NCBI GenBank assembly: GCA_029866125.1 | Contig: JARWZZ010000017.1 | Span: 62,001-126,000, forward strand | Source of the DNA: Limnobacter sp. | Lineage (GTDB): Bacteria; Pseudomonadota; Gammaproteobacteria; Burkholderiales; Burkholderiaceae_B | Reading direction: 5' to 3' | Length of the DNA stretch: 64,000 nucleotides | Shown: positions 8,905-19,254 of the stretch, piece by piece | How positions within the stretch are numbered: position 1 is the first letter of the stretch | Layout: the number at the start of each line of letters is the position of its first letter | The notes under the pieces: model-generated | What the model was told of the DNA's origin: nothing | The model's input: only the letters and a program-made list of their open reading frames with translations | The model's database searches: none | Position numbers and translations under genes: made by a program

Positions 8905-11202
8905 TTACTTCAAACTGGCCAGTAGCTCTTTTGCCTTTTTGACTTGTGCAGCATCACCCTTTTCAATGATTTCTTTCAACAGGTCAGATGCACCGTCCGA
9001 ATCGCCAATCTCGACATAAGCACCTGCCAAATCAAGTTTGGTGTCGACCTCTTGCCGGGTCGCTGCATCCAACTCCACACCGGGCAAATCCAAATCCAAA
9101 CCGGCAGCGGCTTGGTCGAATAAATCATCCAAATCGCTTACTGGGTCGGTGCTTGCAGGGCTGGCCTTGGCTTCTTCCTCCACATCCTCCACCTCGGGTT
9201 CTGGCTCCATGGTGGCTTGGGTCGATTCTCTCAATTCCTCAATTTCCTTTTTGGCGGCCTCAGCACCCTTTTCAAGGTCGTCTAAATCATCAAAAATAGA
9301 GCTTACGTCGGCCTTGGTGTCCACTTCTGAAGGCTCGAAGTCAAGATCAACCACTGGTGACGACTCAGCGGGCGCAACCTGTGGCGCACGCTCAAATGCC
9401 TCTGGAACGCTGGGTTGAACTGGCTCTGCCGTCACGGCAGGCGTAGGTGCTGGGGTAGGCGCCGGGGTCTCGGACAAAATTTCATCCAAATCAAAGACTT
9501 CATCTTCAACTCGGCTAGCGGCTTGAGCAGGCGGTTCCGCAGAAGGTGCCTCGTCAGCTGAACCCGTGCCCGTCGCCCAAGCCAAAGCTTCGTTGAATGA
9601 CTCGGCATTTTGATCTTCCGAATCATCCTCTTGAGGCTCTTCCACCTTTTTACGCTTTTTAAGCAAAAGGACTAAACCGCCCAAAAACGCCAGGCTTACG
9701 CCCACACCGCCACCCAATACCCATGGGTTGCTCATCAGCGAACTGTCTTCGGATTCCGATGGCTCTGACTTGGGTGCTGGGTCGGGTGTTTGCTCTACAG
9801 CCAAAGGTGGCGCAGCTGTCGGTGCTTCAGTTGGGGCCTCTGTTGGCACCTCAGCAGGTGTCTCACCCTTGTTTTCAGCGCTAGCTTCCGCAGGCGTTTC
9901 GGCAACAGGCTGATTAGGCTGAGCCGCATTGGGGTCCGCCGCAGGACCTTGCGCAGGGCCTTGCGCAACACCTGCACCAGCCCCGGCCTTATTTTGCAAT
10001 TCCAGCAAGCGTTGAAGGTCCGAAACATTTCGCTCCAACAAAGCGATGCGCTCATTGGCTTCTGCCAGTGATTTCTCCTTGGCAATCAGTTCCTCTGCAG
10101 CCCTGTCCAACTTGGCTTTGGCATTGCCGTCAGTCACACCAGGTGCGATTTTAAGCCTGTCTTGCTCCACGCCTGGGGCTGTTTGCTTGGCACGACCTTG
10201 CTCAATTTGACCACTGCTTTGCTGCTTATTGGACAAGTCTTCTTGCTTGGCCACAGTCAACAATCCCAGTTGCCTTGCAGCAAGAGCGAAATCATTTCGA
10301 TCATCCCCGCCCGCCAGAATCACCAAAGCATCGTTTTTACTGCGGCTACGTAAGCTGCTGCGATTGGGAATTCTTAACTCAGCGCCGGGCTTAAGCAGGT
10401 GAATGCTACCGTTGATAAAAGCCTCGGGGTTTGCTTCAAACAACGCCGCCATGGCTTGGTTTAGTGTGACGCCTTGTCCAACCAAATCAACTGCAATTTC
10501 AGACAAAGTGTTGCCGCGTTTTACCTTTTGGGTTCTCTCAATCACCACGTCAGCTTTGGCCACAGGCTCAACCGGCGCTGGTACAGGCGCAGGTGCAGGG
10601 CTTGGTGCAGCTGTTACTTGAGGCTTGGGGGCAGCAACGCCTGGGGCGGCCGAAGTTGTAGCGGCAGCGAGGGCTTTCGGTGCAACTGCCGGGGCAGCTG
10701 CAGGTGCTGCTGGCGATACAGGTGCTGCCGGTGTTGCAGGGGCTACTGACTTTGGCTGGCTTACTTCAGGTAGAACTGGAGTCACCGAGGGCGTTGTTGT
10801 GCGTACTGGTATGGAAAGCGTGTATTCGCGGGTGACCTTACCACCGGCCCAACTCAACTCCAGCAAAGCATCAATAAAACCTGCAGGAATGGGGGCGGAG
10901 GATGACACATCAATAAGCGCGGTTCCGGGGGCTGCACCATCCCGAATTGCAAATTTCAATTTGGAAAGGTTGGGATCCACAGTCAGCCGAGCAGCCGCAA
11001 AAGCCTCAGGCGCAGCCAGTGAAACCCGCATCGATTCTCGCTCACCGGGCAAAACACGTTCGACTAAAATTTGAGCAGCAAAATTTTGATCGGGCTTGGA
11101 AACCACAGTGATTTTTCCAAGCTGGGCGGCTTCAACCGACGGGATGGATACGAACAAGGCACTAATCAACAAGGGCAACAGCTTTGTCTTGTATCGAATC
11201 AC
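8905..11202 (-). CDS. fimV: FimV-like polar hub protein (LysM, TPR-like C-terminus)
   Basis: Large bitopic protein related to Pseudomonas FimV, which organises the cell pole and type IV pili through peptidoglycan binding. Order of parts in 765 residues: signal/anchor (about 5-25), conserved N-terminal FimV domain (to ~130), Pro/Ala-rich linker, a LysM-type segment (QKVKRGNTLSEIAVDL, about 225-275), a coiled coil (~365-400), acidic Pro/Ala linker, a membrane helix (~490-512), a highly acidic cytoplasmic part, and the C-terminal FimV domain (DLAGAYVEIGDSDGASDLLKEI). I prefer the second GTG (11202) because GGAG sits 7 nt before it; the GTG at 11208 overlaps the SD. The base composition of the linkers is highly repetitive. 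Confidence 0.9.
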   Translation of the reverse strand: MIRYKTKLLPLLISALFVSIPSVEAAQLGKITVVSKPDQNFAAQILVERVLPGERESMRVSLAAPEAFAAARLTVDPNLSKLKFAIRDGAAPGTALIDVSSSAPIPAGFIDALLELSWAGGKVTREYTLSIPVRTTTPSVTPVLPEVSQPKSVAPATPAAPVSPAAPAAAPAVAPKALAAATTSAAPGVAAPKPQVTAAPSPAPAPVPAPVEPVAKADVVIERTQKVKRGNTLSEIAVDLVGQGVTLNQAMAALFEANPEAFINGSIHLLKPGAELRIPNRSSLRSRSKNDALVILAGGDDRNDFALAARQLGLLTVAKQEDLSNKQQSSGQIEQGRAKQTAPGVEQDRLKIAPGVTDGNAKAKLDRAAEELIAKEKSLAEANERIALLERNVSDLQRLLELQNKAGAGAGVAQGPAQGPAADPNAAQPNQPVAETPAEASAENKGETPAEVPTEAPTEAPTAAPPLAVEQTPDPAPKSEPSESEDSSLMSNPWVLGGGVGVSLAFLGGLVLLLKKRKKVEEPQEDDSEDQNAESFNEALAWATGTGSADEAPSAEPPAQAASRVEDEVFDLDEILSETPAPTPAPTPAVTAEPVQPSVPEAFERAPQVAPAESSPVVDLDFEPSEVDTKADVSSIFDDLDDLEKGAEAAKKEIEELRESTQATMEPEPEVEDVEEEAKASPASTDPVSDLDDLFDQAAAGLDLDLPGVELDAATRQEVDTKLDLAGAYVEIGDSDGASDLLKEIIEKGDAAQVKKAKELLASLK

Positions 11203-11229
11203 TCGCACTCTCCAAAATGGGTTTATTTA

Positions 11230-11254
11230 TATCACCCTAAAAATATCACCCTAA
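11230..11254. repeat. Two direct repeats TATCACCCTAA upstream of fimV
   Basis: TATCACCCTAA occurs at 11230-11240 and again at 11244-11254, a 14-bp period, 28-52 bp before the fimV start. The spacing puts both on nearby helical faces, so they could be an operator for a dimer or simply a local duplication. No regulator is suggested by the sequence. Confidence 0.5.
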
Positions 11255-11269
11255 GCGCCCTCAAAACAA

Positions 11270-11325
11270 CAAAGAGCGCATTTCTGCGCTCTTTGGGCTG
11301 GGTATCCCCCACATTTACAATGTGG
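11270..11325 (-). terminator. Tandem hairpins after asd
   Basis: Two stem-loops follow the asd stop. The first in transcription order is CCACATT/AATGTGG (11309-11325, 3-nt loop). The second is an 11-bp perfect stem CAAAGAGCGCA/TGCGCTCTTTG (11270-11295, 4-nt loop), followed on the minus strand by the U-rich TTGTTTTGAG. They should end asd transcription before fimV. Confidence 0.75.
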
Positions 11326-11326
11326 A

Positions 11327-12451
11327 TCAACGCTCAATCAAAATGCGCAACATACGACGCAAAGGCTCAGCAGCGCCCCACAACAACTGGTCGCCCACAG
11401 TAAATGCACTAACAAAACCGGGGCCCATGCTCATTTTGCGCAAACGGCCCACTGGTACATGCATGCGGCCAGTTACAGCAGCAGGAGTCAACAACTTCAT
11501 CGAGCTTTCGCGGGTGTTGGGTACAACCTGCACCCAATCATTCGCCTTGGCCAACATGTCGTTGATTTCATCCAAAGGCACATCTTTATTCAGCTTGATG
11601 GTCAAAGCTTGAGAATGGCAGCGCATTGCGCCTACACGCACGCAAAGGCCATCCACCGGGATAGAGCCTGCAGTGCCCGCAGCGGGTTTACCCAAAATCT
11701 TGTTGGTTTCAGCAGCGCCCTTCCATTCTTCTTTGGATTGGCCGTTGCCCAAGTCTTTGTCGATCCATGGAATCAAACTTCCGCCCAGTGGCACACCAAA
11801 ATTGTCTTTGGGGTAAACATCGGAATTGATGTGGTCAGCCACCTTGCGGTCAATTTCCAAAATGGCAGACGCAGGATCGCTCAACAAGGAAGACACTGAT
11901 CCATGAATTGAACCCATCTGGGAAATCAATTCACGCATGTTCTGGGCACCCGCGCCAGACGCTGCTTGGTACGTCATGGAGCTAATCCACTCCACCAAAT
12001 TGTTCTGGAACAGACCACCCAAAGCCATCAGCATCAAGGACACGGTGCAATTACCGCCCACATAATTGCGAACGCCGGAGGTCAAACCATGCTTGATCAC
12101 ATCCATGTTGACTGGGTCCAGAATGATAATTGCATCATCATTCATGCGCAGGCTGGACGCCGCATCAATCCAATAACCGCCCCAACCCGCAGCACGCAAC
12201 TTGGGAAATACATCATTGGTGTAATCGCCGCCCTGGCAAGTCAGAATGACGTCCATCTTGGACAAGGCATCAATGTCACTCGCGTTTTGCAGTGCACCCG
12301 CACCGCTGGCGAATGAGGGAGCCGCACCACCCGCATTGGATGTCGAGAAAAACACAGGCTCAAAATGATCGAAATCTTTTTCTTCCCGCATTCTTTGCAT
12401 CAACACGGAGCCAACCATGCCCCGCCATCCGACCAAACCCACTTTCAACAT
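11327..12451 (-). CDS. asd: Aspartate-semialdehyde dehydrogenase
   Basis: Reduces aspartyl phosphate to the semialdehyde for lysine, diaminopimelate, threonine and methionine synthesis. The protein of 374 residues starts [21 protein letters not shown] (Rossmann NADP site) and carries the catalytic Cys in [17 protein letters not shown] (about 130-146), with the conserved [10 protein letters not shown] later. This is the longer Gram-negative Asd class. It sits between leuB and fimV in the leuCDB-asd-fimV order common in Burkholderiales. A strong hairpin lies downstream. Confidence 0.97.
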   Translation of the reverse strand: MLKVGLVGWRGMVGSVLMQRMREEKDFDHFEPVFFSTSNAGGAAPSFASGAGALQNASDIDALSKMDVILTCQGGDYTNDVFPKLRAAGWGGYWIDAASSLRMNDDAIIILDPVNMDVIKHGLTSGVRNYVGGNCTVSLMLMALGGLFQNNLVEWISSMTYQAASGAGAQNMRELISQMGSIHGSVSSLLSDPASAILEIDRKVADHINSDVYPKDNFGVPLGGSLIPWIDKDLGNGQSKEEWKGAAETNKILGKPAAGTAGSIPVDGLCVRVGAMRCHSQALTIKLNKDVPLDEINDMLAKANDWVQVVPNTRESSMKLLTPAAVTGRMHVPVGRLRKMSMGPGFVSAFTVGDQLLWGAAEPLRRMLRILIER

Positions 12452-12495
12452 GATTTACTCCGAGCTAAATAAAAATTCTTGATGTCTGTGCTGAA

Positions 12496-13587
12496 TCATT
12501 GAGCCGCAAGCGCGGCCAACAAGGCGTCACCCATACCTTGGGTACCCGTTTTTACCTTGCCATCACGCCAGATGTCACCGGTTCTCGGGCCTGTGGCCAA
12601 TACAGCTTTTACAGCGCTTTCAATTCTTGCGGCATATTCTTCCATGCCAAATGTATAACGCAGCATCATGCCTGCAGAAAGCACTGTGGCCAATGGGTTT
12701 GCCAAATCTTTGCCAGCAATATCAGGGGCAGAGCCATGGATGGGCTCGTACAGGCCAAAGTTATTCTCATTCAATGAGGCGGATGGCAACATACCGATGG
12801 ACCCTGTCAACATGGACGCTTCATCTGACAAAATATCGCCAAACAAATTACCCGTCACAATCACGTCAAACTGCTTGGGGTCTTTCAACAGCTGCATCGC
12901 GCAGTTGTCCACGTACATGTGGCTAAGGGCCACATCCGGGTATTCCTTGGCCACCTCAGTGACTACATCACGCCAAAACTGGGTGGTTTCCAGCACATTG
13001 GCCTTGTCGACGGAACACAATTTGCCATTGCGCTTGCGGGCCGCCTGAAAAGCCACATGGGCGATGCGGCGAATTTCAGTCTCAGCATAGCGCATGGTGT
13101 CAAACGCTTCACGGTCGCCCTTGAAAGGGCCATCTTCGCAAATGCGGTGGCCACGGGGCGTACCAAAGTAGATGTCGCCAGTCAGTTCACGCACAATCAA
13201 AATATCCATACCAGCCACGATTTCTGGTCGCATGGAAGATGCATCTGCCAACTCGGGATACACCATGGCTGGACGGAAGTTTGCAAACAAATTCAAGGCT
13301 TTGCGAATGCCCAAAATGGCCTGCTCGGGGCGCAAATGGCGTGGCAGAGTGTCCAAGGAAAAGTCACCCACAGCACCAAAAAGCACGGCATCAGATGCGC
13401 GGGCCAATGCCACAGTGGATTCAGGCAATGGGTGGCCTGTTTCACGGTAAGCTGCCCCACCGATTGGCGCATACTCAAACTCCACCTTCAGGCCATCCGT
13501 ACGCAATGCCTCAAGCACTCGCACTGCCTCTTTGGTGATTTCTGGACCAATACCGTCACCGGGCATTACCGCAATTTTTAATGTCAT
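12496..13587 (-). CDS. leuB: 3-isopropylmalate dehydrogenase
   Basis: NAD-dependent oxidative decarboxylation of 3-isopropylmalate in leucine synthesis. The 363 residues show the nucleotide/metal-binding [10 protein letters not shown] start, [11 protein letters not shown], the catalytic DNCAMQL and the [24 protein letters not shown] signature (split here: [12 protein letters not shown], then [12 protein letters not shown]). Expected length. Start ATG at 13587, 36 bp after leuD. Confidence 0.97.
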   Translation of the reverse strand: MTLKIAVMPGDGIGPEITKEAVRVLEALRTDGLKVEFEYAPIGGAAYRETGHPLPESTVALARASDAVLFGAVGDFSLDTLPRHLRPEQAILGIRKALNLFANFRPAMVYPELADASSMRPEIVAGMDILIVRELTGDIYFGTPRGHRICEDGPFKGDREAFDTMRYAETEIRRIAHVAFQAARKRNGKLCSVDKANVLETTQFWRDVVTEVAKEYPDVALSHMYVDNCAMQLLKDPKQFDVIVTGNLFGDILSDEASMLTGSIGMLPSASLNENNFGLYEPIHGSAPDIAGKDLANPLATVLSAGMMLRYTFGMEEYAARIESAVKAVLATGPRTGDIWRDGKVKTGTQGMGDALLAALAAQ

Positions 13588-13623
13588 GCTATTTCTCTAC
13601 TGATTCTTTACTGACTTAGTTTC

Positions 13624-14265
13624 TTAAATGGTGTTGGCCAACCAAGGCTGCGCTGCCAAACGCTTGGCTTCAAACGCCTTGATTTCATCTGCATGCTGCA
13701 AAGTCAGACCAATGTCGTCCAAACCATTGATCAAACAGTGTTTGCGGAATGGTTCTACCTCAAACCCATACGACTTGCGTGCTGACACCACCTCTTGTTT
13801 TTCAAGGTTGATGGTCAACTTCATACCGGGGTTTGCATGGATATCTTCGAATATTTCAAGCAACTCTTGTTCTTTAAGAACAATGGGTAACAAGCCATTC
13901 TTAAAGCAGTTGTTGAAGAAAATATCTGCATAGCTGGAGGAAAGTATGGCGCGGAACCCATACTGCTGTAATGCCCAAGGCGCATGCTCGCGCGATGAAC
14001 CACAGCCAAAGTTGGGGCCCGCTACCAAAATGGTACCGCCTTTGAATTCCGGCTTGTTCAGTTCGAAATCTGGGTTCAAAGGCCGGTTGGTGCAATCCAT
14101 GCCCGGTTGGCCTTCATCCAAATAACGCCATCCATCAAACAGGTACTGACCAAAGCCAGAGCGCTGAATTGATTTCAAAAACTGCTTGGGAATAATCGCG
14201 TCGGTATCCACATTGGCACGATTCATGGCCACGGCAATACCTGAGTGCGTTTCGAACTTATCCAT
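13624..14265 (-). CDS. leuD: 3-isopropylmalate dehydratase small subunit
   Basis: Small subunit of isopropylmalate isomerase, supplying the swivelling substrate-recognition domain to LeuC. The protein has 213 residues, beginning [22 protein letters not shown], with the conserved [16 protein letters not shown] motif at about residues 69-84. An entericidin-like mini-gene separates it from leuC, an insertion within an otherwise continuous leuCDB order. Confidence 0.97.
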   Translation of the reverse strand: MDKFETHSGIAVAMNRANVDTDAIIPKQFLKSIQRSGFGQYLFDGWRYLDEGQPGMDCTNRPLNPDFELNKPEFKGGTILVAGPNFGCGSSREHAPWALQQYGFRAILSSSYADIFFNNCFKNGLLPIVLKEQELLEIFEDIHANPGMKLTINLEKQEVVSARKSYGFEVEPFRKHCLINGLDDIGLTLQHADEIKAFEAKRLAAQPWLANTI

Positions 14266-14284
14266 TCAAATTCCTGATAATAAA

Positions 14285-14434
14285 TTACTTTTTCTCGGAT
14301 GACTTCTCAATAACTTCACCCGCTTTCTGGATGTCTTTACCCACACCTTGAACCGTGTTGCAAGCAGTCAATGTGAATACGGCAACCAAGGTAGCGATAG
14401 CCGTCAGAATGGATTTCATCGGTTTAGTTTTCAT
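14285..14434 (-). CDS. Entericidin A/B family mini-lipoprotein
   Basis: A 49-residue protein whose frame I read directly: signal sequence MKTKPMKSILTAIATLVAVF, lipobox LTAC, then NTVQGVGKDIQKAGEVIEK and a Lys-rich end. The mature C-NT(V/x)xGxGxDIxxxGxxI pattern is the hallmark of the entericidin family (EcnA/EcnB antidote/toxin-type lipoproteins of uncertain function in most bacteria). The start at 14434 is supported by GGAGG just upstream (complement of 14439-14447). It lies between leuC and leuD on the same strand, which is frequent in Burkholderiales. A second Met at codon 6 is an alternative start. Confidence 0.88.
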   Translation of the reverse strand: MKTKPMKSILTAIATLVAVFTLTACNTVQGVGKDIQKAGEVIEKSSEKK

Positions 14435-14457
14435 AAGTCGCCTCCAGTGCAAACAAG

Positions 14458-15858
14458 TTAAAAAGTACGTGCATCAACGAAATGCCCTGCAATCGCAGCG
14501 GCTGCAGCCATAGCGGGGCTTACCAAATGGGTGCGGCCACCGGCACCCTGACGGCCTTCAAAATTGCGGTTGCTGGTGGATGCACAACGCTCGCCTGCAC
14601 CCAAACGGTCGGCATTCATTGCCAAGCACATCGAGCAACCCGGTTCACGCCATTCAAAGCCAGCTTCCACAAACACCTTGTCCAAACCTTCTTTTTCAGC
14701 TTGCTCTTTGACCAGACCAGAGCCAGGCACCACCAAAGCCAGCATTACATTGTCAGCCTTTTTGCGGCCTTTGATGACTGCAGCAGCATCACGTAAATCT
14801 TCAATGCGGGAATTGGTGCAAGACCCAATAAACACCTTATCGATCTTGATTTGATCAATCGACTGCCCTGCCTGCAAACCCATGTAACTCAGCGCCCTTT
14901 CGTAGCCTTGACGCTTCACTGGGTCAGTCTCGTTGGCTGGGTTGGGCACTTGCCCCTTCACGTCTGTGACCATTTCTGGCGATGTACCCCAAGTCACTTG
15001 GGGAAGAATATTCGCCGCATTCAACTCAACTACTGCATCAAATTGCGCACCTTCGTCGGTGTGCAGGGTATTCCAATAGGCAACCGCTTTGTCCCAATCG
15101 CTGCCTTTTGGCGAGAATGGGCGGCCTTTCACATAATCAATGGTTTTTTGATCAACCGCCACCATGCCTGAACGTGCACCACCTTCAATCGCCATGTTGC
15201 AAATGGTCATGCGGCCTTCAACCGACAATTCACGAATTGCAGAGCCTGCAAACTCAATCGCGTAACCCGTACCGCCCGCTGTACCAATCTTTCCGATGAC
15301 GGCCAACACGATGTCTTTTGCAGAAACGCCCGCACCCAGTTTGCCTTCTACTTTGACAAGCATGCTTTTGGCTTTTTTCATCAGTAAACACTGAGTGGCC
15401 ATCACATGCTCCACCTCAGACGTACCAATACCAAATGCCAAAGCGCCCAGTGCGCCATGGGTGCTGGTGTGGGAGTCACCGCACACAATCGTCATACCCG
15501 GCAAGGTGGCACCTTGCTCTGGTCCAATTACATGCACAATACCTTGCCGCTTGTCGTTCAAGTCGAAATAGGTTAGAGCGTGTTCATGTGCGTTTTTGTC
15601 CAGCGTTTCAACCTGCAGGCGCGACACCGGGTCTTCAATGCCCTTGCTGCGGTCTGTGGTGGGAACGTTGTGATCTACCACTGCCAAATTGGCACTTTTG
15701 CGCCAAAGTGGGCGGCCAGCCAACGCCAAGCCCTCAAAGGCTTGAGGGCTTGTTACCTCGTGCACCAACTGACGATCAATGTAAATAAGGCCGGTACCGT
15801 CCGATTCAGTGCGAATCAAATGACTTTCCCAGAGTTTGTCGTAAAGTGTTTTTGGCAT
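14458..15858 (-). CDS. leuC: 3-isopropylmalate dehydratase large subunit
   Basis: Aconitase-family 4Fe-4S enzyme that isomerises 2- to 3-isopropylmalate with LeuD. In 466 residues the cluster Cys are in [13 protein letters not shown] (about 345) and [11 protein letters not shown] (about 408-418). [11 protein letters not shown] and [21 protein letters not shown] (N-terminal substrate/cluster region) are intact. First gene of the leuC-ecn-leuD-leuB run; the upstream gap (15859-15994) is about 135 bp with no recognisable leader peptide or T-box. Confidence 0.97.
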   Translation of the reverse strand: MPKTLYDKLWESHLIRTESDGTGLIYIDRQLVHEVTSPQAFEGLALAGRPLWRKSANLAVVDHNVPTTDRSKGIEDPVSRLQVETLDKNAHEHALTYFDLNDKRQGIVHVIGPEQGATLPGMTIVCGDSHTSTHGALGALAFGIGTSEVEHVMATQCLLMKKAKSMLVKVEGKLGAGVSAKDIVLAVIGKIGTAGGTGYAIEFAGSAIRELSVEGRMTICNMAIEGGARSGMVAVDQKTIDYVKGRPFSPKGSDWDKAVAYWNTLHTDEGAQFDAVVELNAANILPQVTWGTSPEMVTDVKGQVPNPANETDPVKRQGYERALSYMGLQAGQSIDQIKIDKVFIGSCTNSRIEDLRDAAAVIKGRKKADNVMLALVVPGSGLVKEQAEKEGLDKVFVEAGFEWREPGCSMCLAMNADRLGAGERCASTSNRNFEGRQGAGGRTHLVSPAMAAAAAIAGHFVDARTF

Positions 15859-15994
15859 GATGCGGTGTGCCCCTCGAATTGGGCAAGATGTTTACAGTGA
15901 GCCCTTGATTATGCCATATGAAGGCCATATGAGGGTCAATGAGACGCATGCGGGTGCAACACAGTGCACCGCAACATCGCACAATTTGGATTGT

Positions 15995-16819
15995 TTACTT
16001 TCGTGCGGCCTGATACAAAGGCATCACTCTGGCGGAGTAATCTGCCAAGTCTTTCATACGGTTTTCGGGGGATGGGTGCGTGGACAACAATTCAGGGGTG
16101 CCACCACCACCCTGATTGGCCATTTTGTTCCACAAACTAATGGCAGCGCGCGGGTCGTAACCGGACCGGGCGGCCAATTCAACCCCAATGCGATCGGACT
16201 CGGTTTCATGCGAGCGACCGTAAGGCAGGTTAATCGCTACGTCTGCAGCCATACCTGCCAAATCTGTACCCACCCTACCTAAACCAAAACCTGCCGCAAT
16301 CACAGACACGCCCAAATTAGTCGCCATTTGCTGGGACATTCGCTCGCGGCTGTGCTCACGCAAAGCATGGGCAATTTCATGACCCATGACGGCTGCAATT
16401 TCATCATCTGTCAATTTCAGCTTGTTGATCAGTCCGGAGTAAAAAGCGATTTTCCCACCCGCCATACACCACGCATTCAACTGATCAGATTGCAAAACAT
16501 TGACCTCCCAGCGCCAAGCCGTTGCATCCTTACGAAATGCGGAGGTTTGCGGAATCATGCGGTCCGCAATCCCCTTCACACGACGGTATTGGGCGGCATC
16601 GACATTGAGCTTACCCTCGCTTTGCGCCTTGGCAATAATGTCGGAATAGGCCTTGGCAGAACCTTGCTCAACTTCCTTGGCCGAAATCATGACAAACTGT
16701 TTGCGGTCAACCCCAACGGTTCCAGCTTCAGTGGTTTGTACGGTTTGGCATGCAGAAAGGACCAAAGTGCCCCCCAAACAAAGGGCGAAACCCATACGCT
16801 TAGCAACTCTTGTGGACAT
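15995..16819 (-). CDS. M48 family metalloprotease lipoprotein (LoiP/YcaL-like)
   Basis: Periplasm-facing zinc endopeptidase of the Ste24/HtpX-like M48 family, anchored as a lipoprotein. A signal peptide with lipobox LSAC ends at about residue 24; the zinc site is MGHEIAHALREHSRER (HExxH, about 140-155) and the third ligand Glu lies in HETESDRIGVELAA. ATG 16819 gives 274 residues and starts the canonical basic-hydrophobic signal; a TTG six codons upstream has no SD. Family members degrade misfolded outer-membrane proteins or affect lipoprotein assembly. About 50 bp separate its start from the MFS gene stop. Confidence 0.9.
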   Translation of the reverse strand: MSTRVAKRMGFALCLGGTLVLSACQTVQTTEAGTVGVDRKQFVMISAKEVEQGSAKAYSDIIAKAQSEGKLNVDAAQYRRVKGIADRMIPQTSAFRKDATAWRWEVNVLQSDQLNAWCMAGGKIAFYSGLINKLKLTDDEIAAVMGHEIAHALREHSRERMSQQMATNLGVSVIAAGFGLGRVGTDLAGMAADVAINLPYGRSHETESDRIGVELAARSGYDPRAAISLWNKMANQGGGGTPELLSTHPSPENRMKDLADYSARVMPLYQAARK

Positions 16820-16867
16820 GGTGACTTGGTACTCCAATTGGTGATTAATAGCTATCTAACGTATTGT

Positions 16868-18064
16868 TTAACGCTTACAGGCCAATGCTGTTGACAGCTC
16901 AGGTTCCCCCTGCTGGATCAGCCGATACCCCAGCATACTCGCAAAAAGCCCAGCCAACGCAGCAACCCAAAATGCAAAGGAAGGCGATACATAGTCCCAA
17001 GCCCATCGGCCCAGAAAAGTACCGCTCGTACCGCCTACCCCATAGGCAATTGTGGCGTACATGGCCTGCGCCCTACCTTGTAAATGGATGGGAACCCGCT
17101 CACGCAACCAAGTAATGGTAGCAGTGTGATGTGCAGCAAAAGTCAAAGCATGAGCACATTGGGACAAGGCAATAATCCAAAATGTTTCGGGAAACATCGC
17201 CACTACAGCAAATCGCACAGCACAGGCCGCATAACTGATTAACAACCAGACCCGCTTATCGAAATAGGCAAATATGCGAGTTTGAAGGGCAAAAAAAGCC
17301 ACCTCCAGCATGACCCCCAAGGCCCAAAGCCCACCAATGGCGGACTCACTGTACTCAAACTCAATCAAATACAAGGAGAAAAACGAGTAAAACACGCCAT
17401 GAGCCAACACCATAAAAAATGAGGCCAACCAAAACAGACGCAAATCACTGGGCAAGAGCAGGCGCAGTGTGTCTTTGACAGACCCTTGTTTTTGCGAAGG
17501 CTTGCCTGGGCTTGAGTCTTGTTGATGCACCGCCTCACGCAAACACCAAGTGCTGCCCCAAGCCAAACCTAGACAGACAAAAACCCACACAGGAAAGGCT
17601 GTAAAACCCAAATGATCAGCCCAAAAACCGAAGCCGAGTACAGCCAGAATAAAGCCGAGTGAGCCAAACAAGCGCACGCGACCATAAGCCCCCGCATCGC
17701 CCTTGCACACATCCATGGCCTGCACATCCGACATCGGGATCAAGCCTGAAATGCTTAAATTCAGAAGCACCAAACAAACAATCAGGTGACTGGTTGAACG
17801 GTCATTCAGAAAAGTAATGACCGACATCAGTAGACCAAAGCCAACGGCCACACGCATCAACAGCACACGCCGCCCGCTGACGTCTGCCACCCAACCCCAG
17901 GCCAAGGGGCCAAACACCCGCATAATTTGCATCAGCCCCAAAGCCAATGCAATCACATCCAGCCCGTGTCCAATCGATTTGAGGTAAGGCCCCAGAAATG
18001 GGGAGTACAGGCCCACGAAAGCAAAATACGCTGCGTAGAAAAAACCAATCCAAACCTGCTGCAA
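16868..18064 (-). CDS. MFS transporter (PPP/HcaT-like)
   Basis: A 398-residue protein with about 12 hydrophobic helices, starting with an FFYAAYFAFVGLYSPFLGPYLKS first helix, resembling the MFS_1-like/3-phenylpropionate permease (HcaT) group. The loop 2-3 region GWVADVSGRR corresponds to the MFS motif A. The substrate cannot be told from sequence. The start appears to be TTG, because an in-frame TAA lies two codons upstream and there is no ATG before the fourth codon cluster. It begins 17 bp after the aroC stop, so it may be co-transcribed with aroC. Confidence 0.85.
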   Translation of the reverse strand: MQQVWIGFFYAAYFAFVGLYSPFLGPYLKSIGHGLDVIALALGLMQIMRVFGPLAWGWVADVSGRRVLLMRVAVGFGLLMSVITFLNDRSTSHLIVCLVLLNLSISGLIPMSDVQAMDVCKGDAGAYGRVRLFGSLGFILAVLGFGFWADHLGFTAFPVWVFVCLGLAWGSTWCLREAVHQQDSSPGKPSQKQGSVKDTLRLLLPSDLRLFWLASFFMVLAHGVFYSFFSLYLIEFEYSESAIGGLWALGVMLEVAFFALQTRIFAYFDKRVWLLISYAACAVRFAVVAMFPETFWIIALSQCAHALTFAAHHTATITWLRERVPIHLQGRAQAMYATIAYGVGGTSGTFLGRWAWDYVSPSFAFWVAALAGLFASMLGYRLIQQGEPELSTALACKR

Positions 18065-18081
18065 GGGTTATGCCCCGGTGT

Positions 18082-19188
18082 TTAGTAGTCTGACCGACCC
18101 GGAGGAATTTGTGGCGTATCCACCTTGACGTCGGCGCACTGTGCTCGATGTAAAAGCACATGATCCATCAACACCAAGGCCAACATGGCTTCGGCAATTG
18201 GCGTTGCTCGAATGCCCACACAAGGGTCATGTCTGCCAAAAGTTTGAACTTCAATGGAGTTGCCGGCCTTGTCGATGGATTTGCGCGGCAAACGTATGCT
18301 GGACGTGGGTTTGATCGCAATACGGACCTCGATGTCTTGCCCGGTCGAAATGCCGCCCAGCACGCCACCAGAATGATTGGAACCAAAACCCTCAGGATTC
18401 AGCTCATCCCCATGTTCAGAACCCTTTTGGACGATGCTCTTAAAGCCCGCACCAATTTCAACCCCTTTGACCGCATTGATGCTCATCATGGCGAATGCGA
18501 TGTCGGCATCCAGCTTGTCGTACAAGGGGGCACCCAAACCAACCGGCATACCCGATGCCATCACGCGCAAACCTGCACCGCAGGAGTCACCCGACTTGCG
18601 CAGTGCATCCATGTAGTCTTCAAGCTCTTGAATTTTGCTGGCGTTGGCTGCGAAAAACGCATTGTTGGTCACATGGTCCCAACTTTCAAAAGGAATCTCC
18701 ACTTCGCCAATCTGGGTCATACAACCGCGAATTTGAATTCCGTATTGTTTGGCTAGCCATTTTTTAGCAATCGCGCCCGCAGCAACCATAGGTGCAGTCA
18801 TGCGTGCTGACGAGCGGCCACCACCACGGTGGTCACGAATGCCATATTTGTGCCAGTAAGTGTAGTCGGCATGCCCAGGACGGAAAGTCTCCATGATATT
18901 GCCGTAATCTTTGCTGCGCTGGTCTTGGTTACGAATCAGCAAACCAATTGGGGCGCCAGTGGTTACGCCCTCAAAAACACCAGAGAGAATCTCGACGGCA
19001 TCGTCTTCTTGACGCTGCGTGACATGTCGTGAAGTGCCCGGCTTACGACGATCCAAATCATGTTGAAGGTCTTCTGCCGTCAATGGCAAACCTGGGGGGC
19101 ACCCGTCCACCACGCAGCCAATGGCCGGGCCATGACTTTCCCCAAAATTGCTCACTACAAAAAGTCGGCCTAGGCTACTTCCAGACAT
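18082..19188 (-). CDS. aroC: Chorismate synthase
   Basis: Last step of the shikimate pathway, converting EPSP to chorismate with reduced FMN. All three family signatures are visible in 368 residues: [14 protein letters not shown] (about 16-29), the [14 protein letters not shown]...RGGGRSSAR region (about 104-132) and the C-terminal [18 protein letters not shown]. Length is normal. It feeds the aromatic branch that includes trpFBA in this window. An 8-bp hairpin (CCTGTATT/AATACAGG) lies just upstream at 19211-19233. Confidence 0.97.
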   Translation of the reverse strand: MSGSSLGRLFVVSNFGESHGPAIGCVVDGCPPGLPLTAEDLQHDLDRRKPGTSRHVTQRQEDDAVEILSGVFEGVTTGAPIGLLIRNQDQRSKDYGNIMETFRPGHADYTYWHKYGIRDHRGGGRSSARMTAPMVAAGAIAKKWLAKQYGIQIRGCMTQIGEVEIPFESWDHVTNNAFFAANASKIQELEDYMDALRKSGDSCGAGLRVMASGMPVGLGAPLYDKLDADIAFAMMSINAVKGVEIGAGFKSIVQKGSEHGDELNPEGFGSNHSGGVLGGISTGQDIEVRIAIKPTSSIRLPRKSIDKAGNSIEVQTFGRHDPCVGIRATPIAEAMLALVLMDHVLLHRAQCADVKVDTPQIPPGRSDY

Positions 19189-19254
19189 AACAGAATTCCA
19201 AGACGTAAACCCTGTATTTTATAGGAATACAGGACCGCTAACCCGCATTCGGGT

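Noticed and set aside
12919..13581. Plus-strand frame of 220 codons opposite leuB
   Set aside because: Shadow of a highly conserved gene; no family features.
16820..16837. TTG start six codons upstream of the M48 lipoprotein ATG
   Set aside because: No SD and it would spoil the basic N-terminus of the signal peptide.
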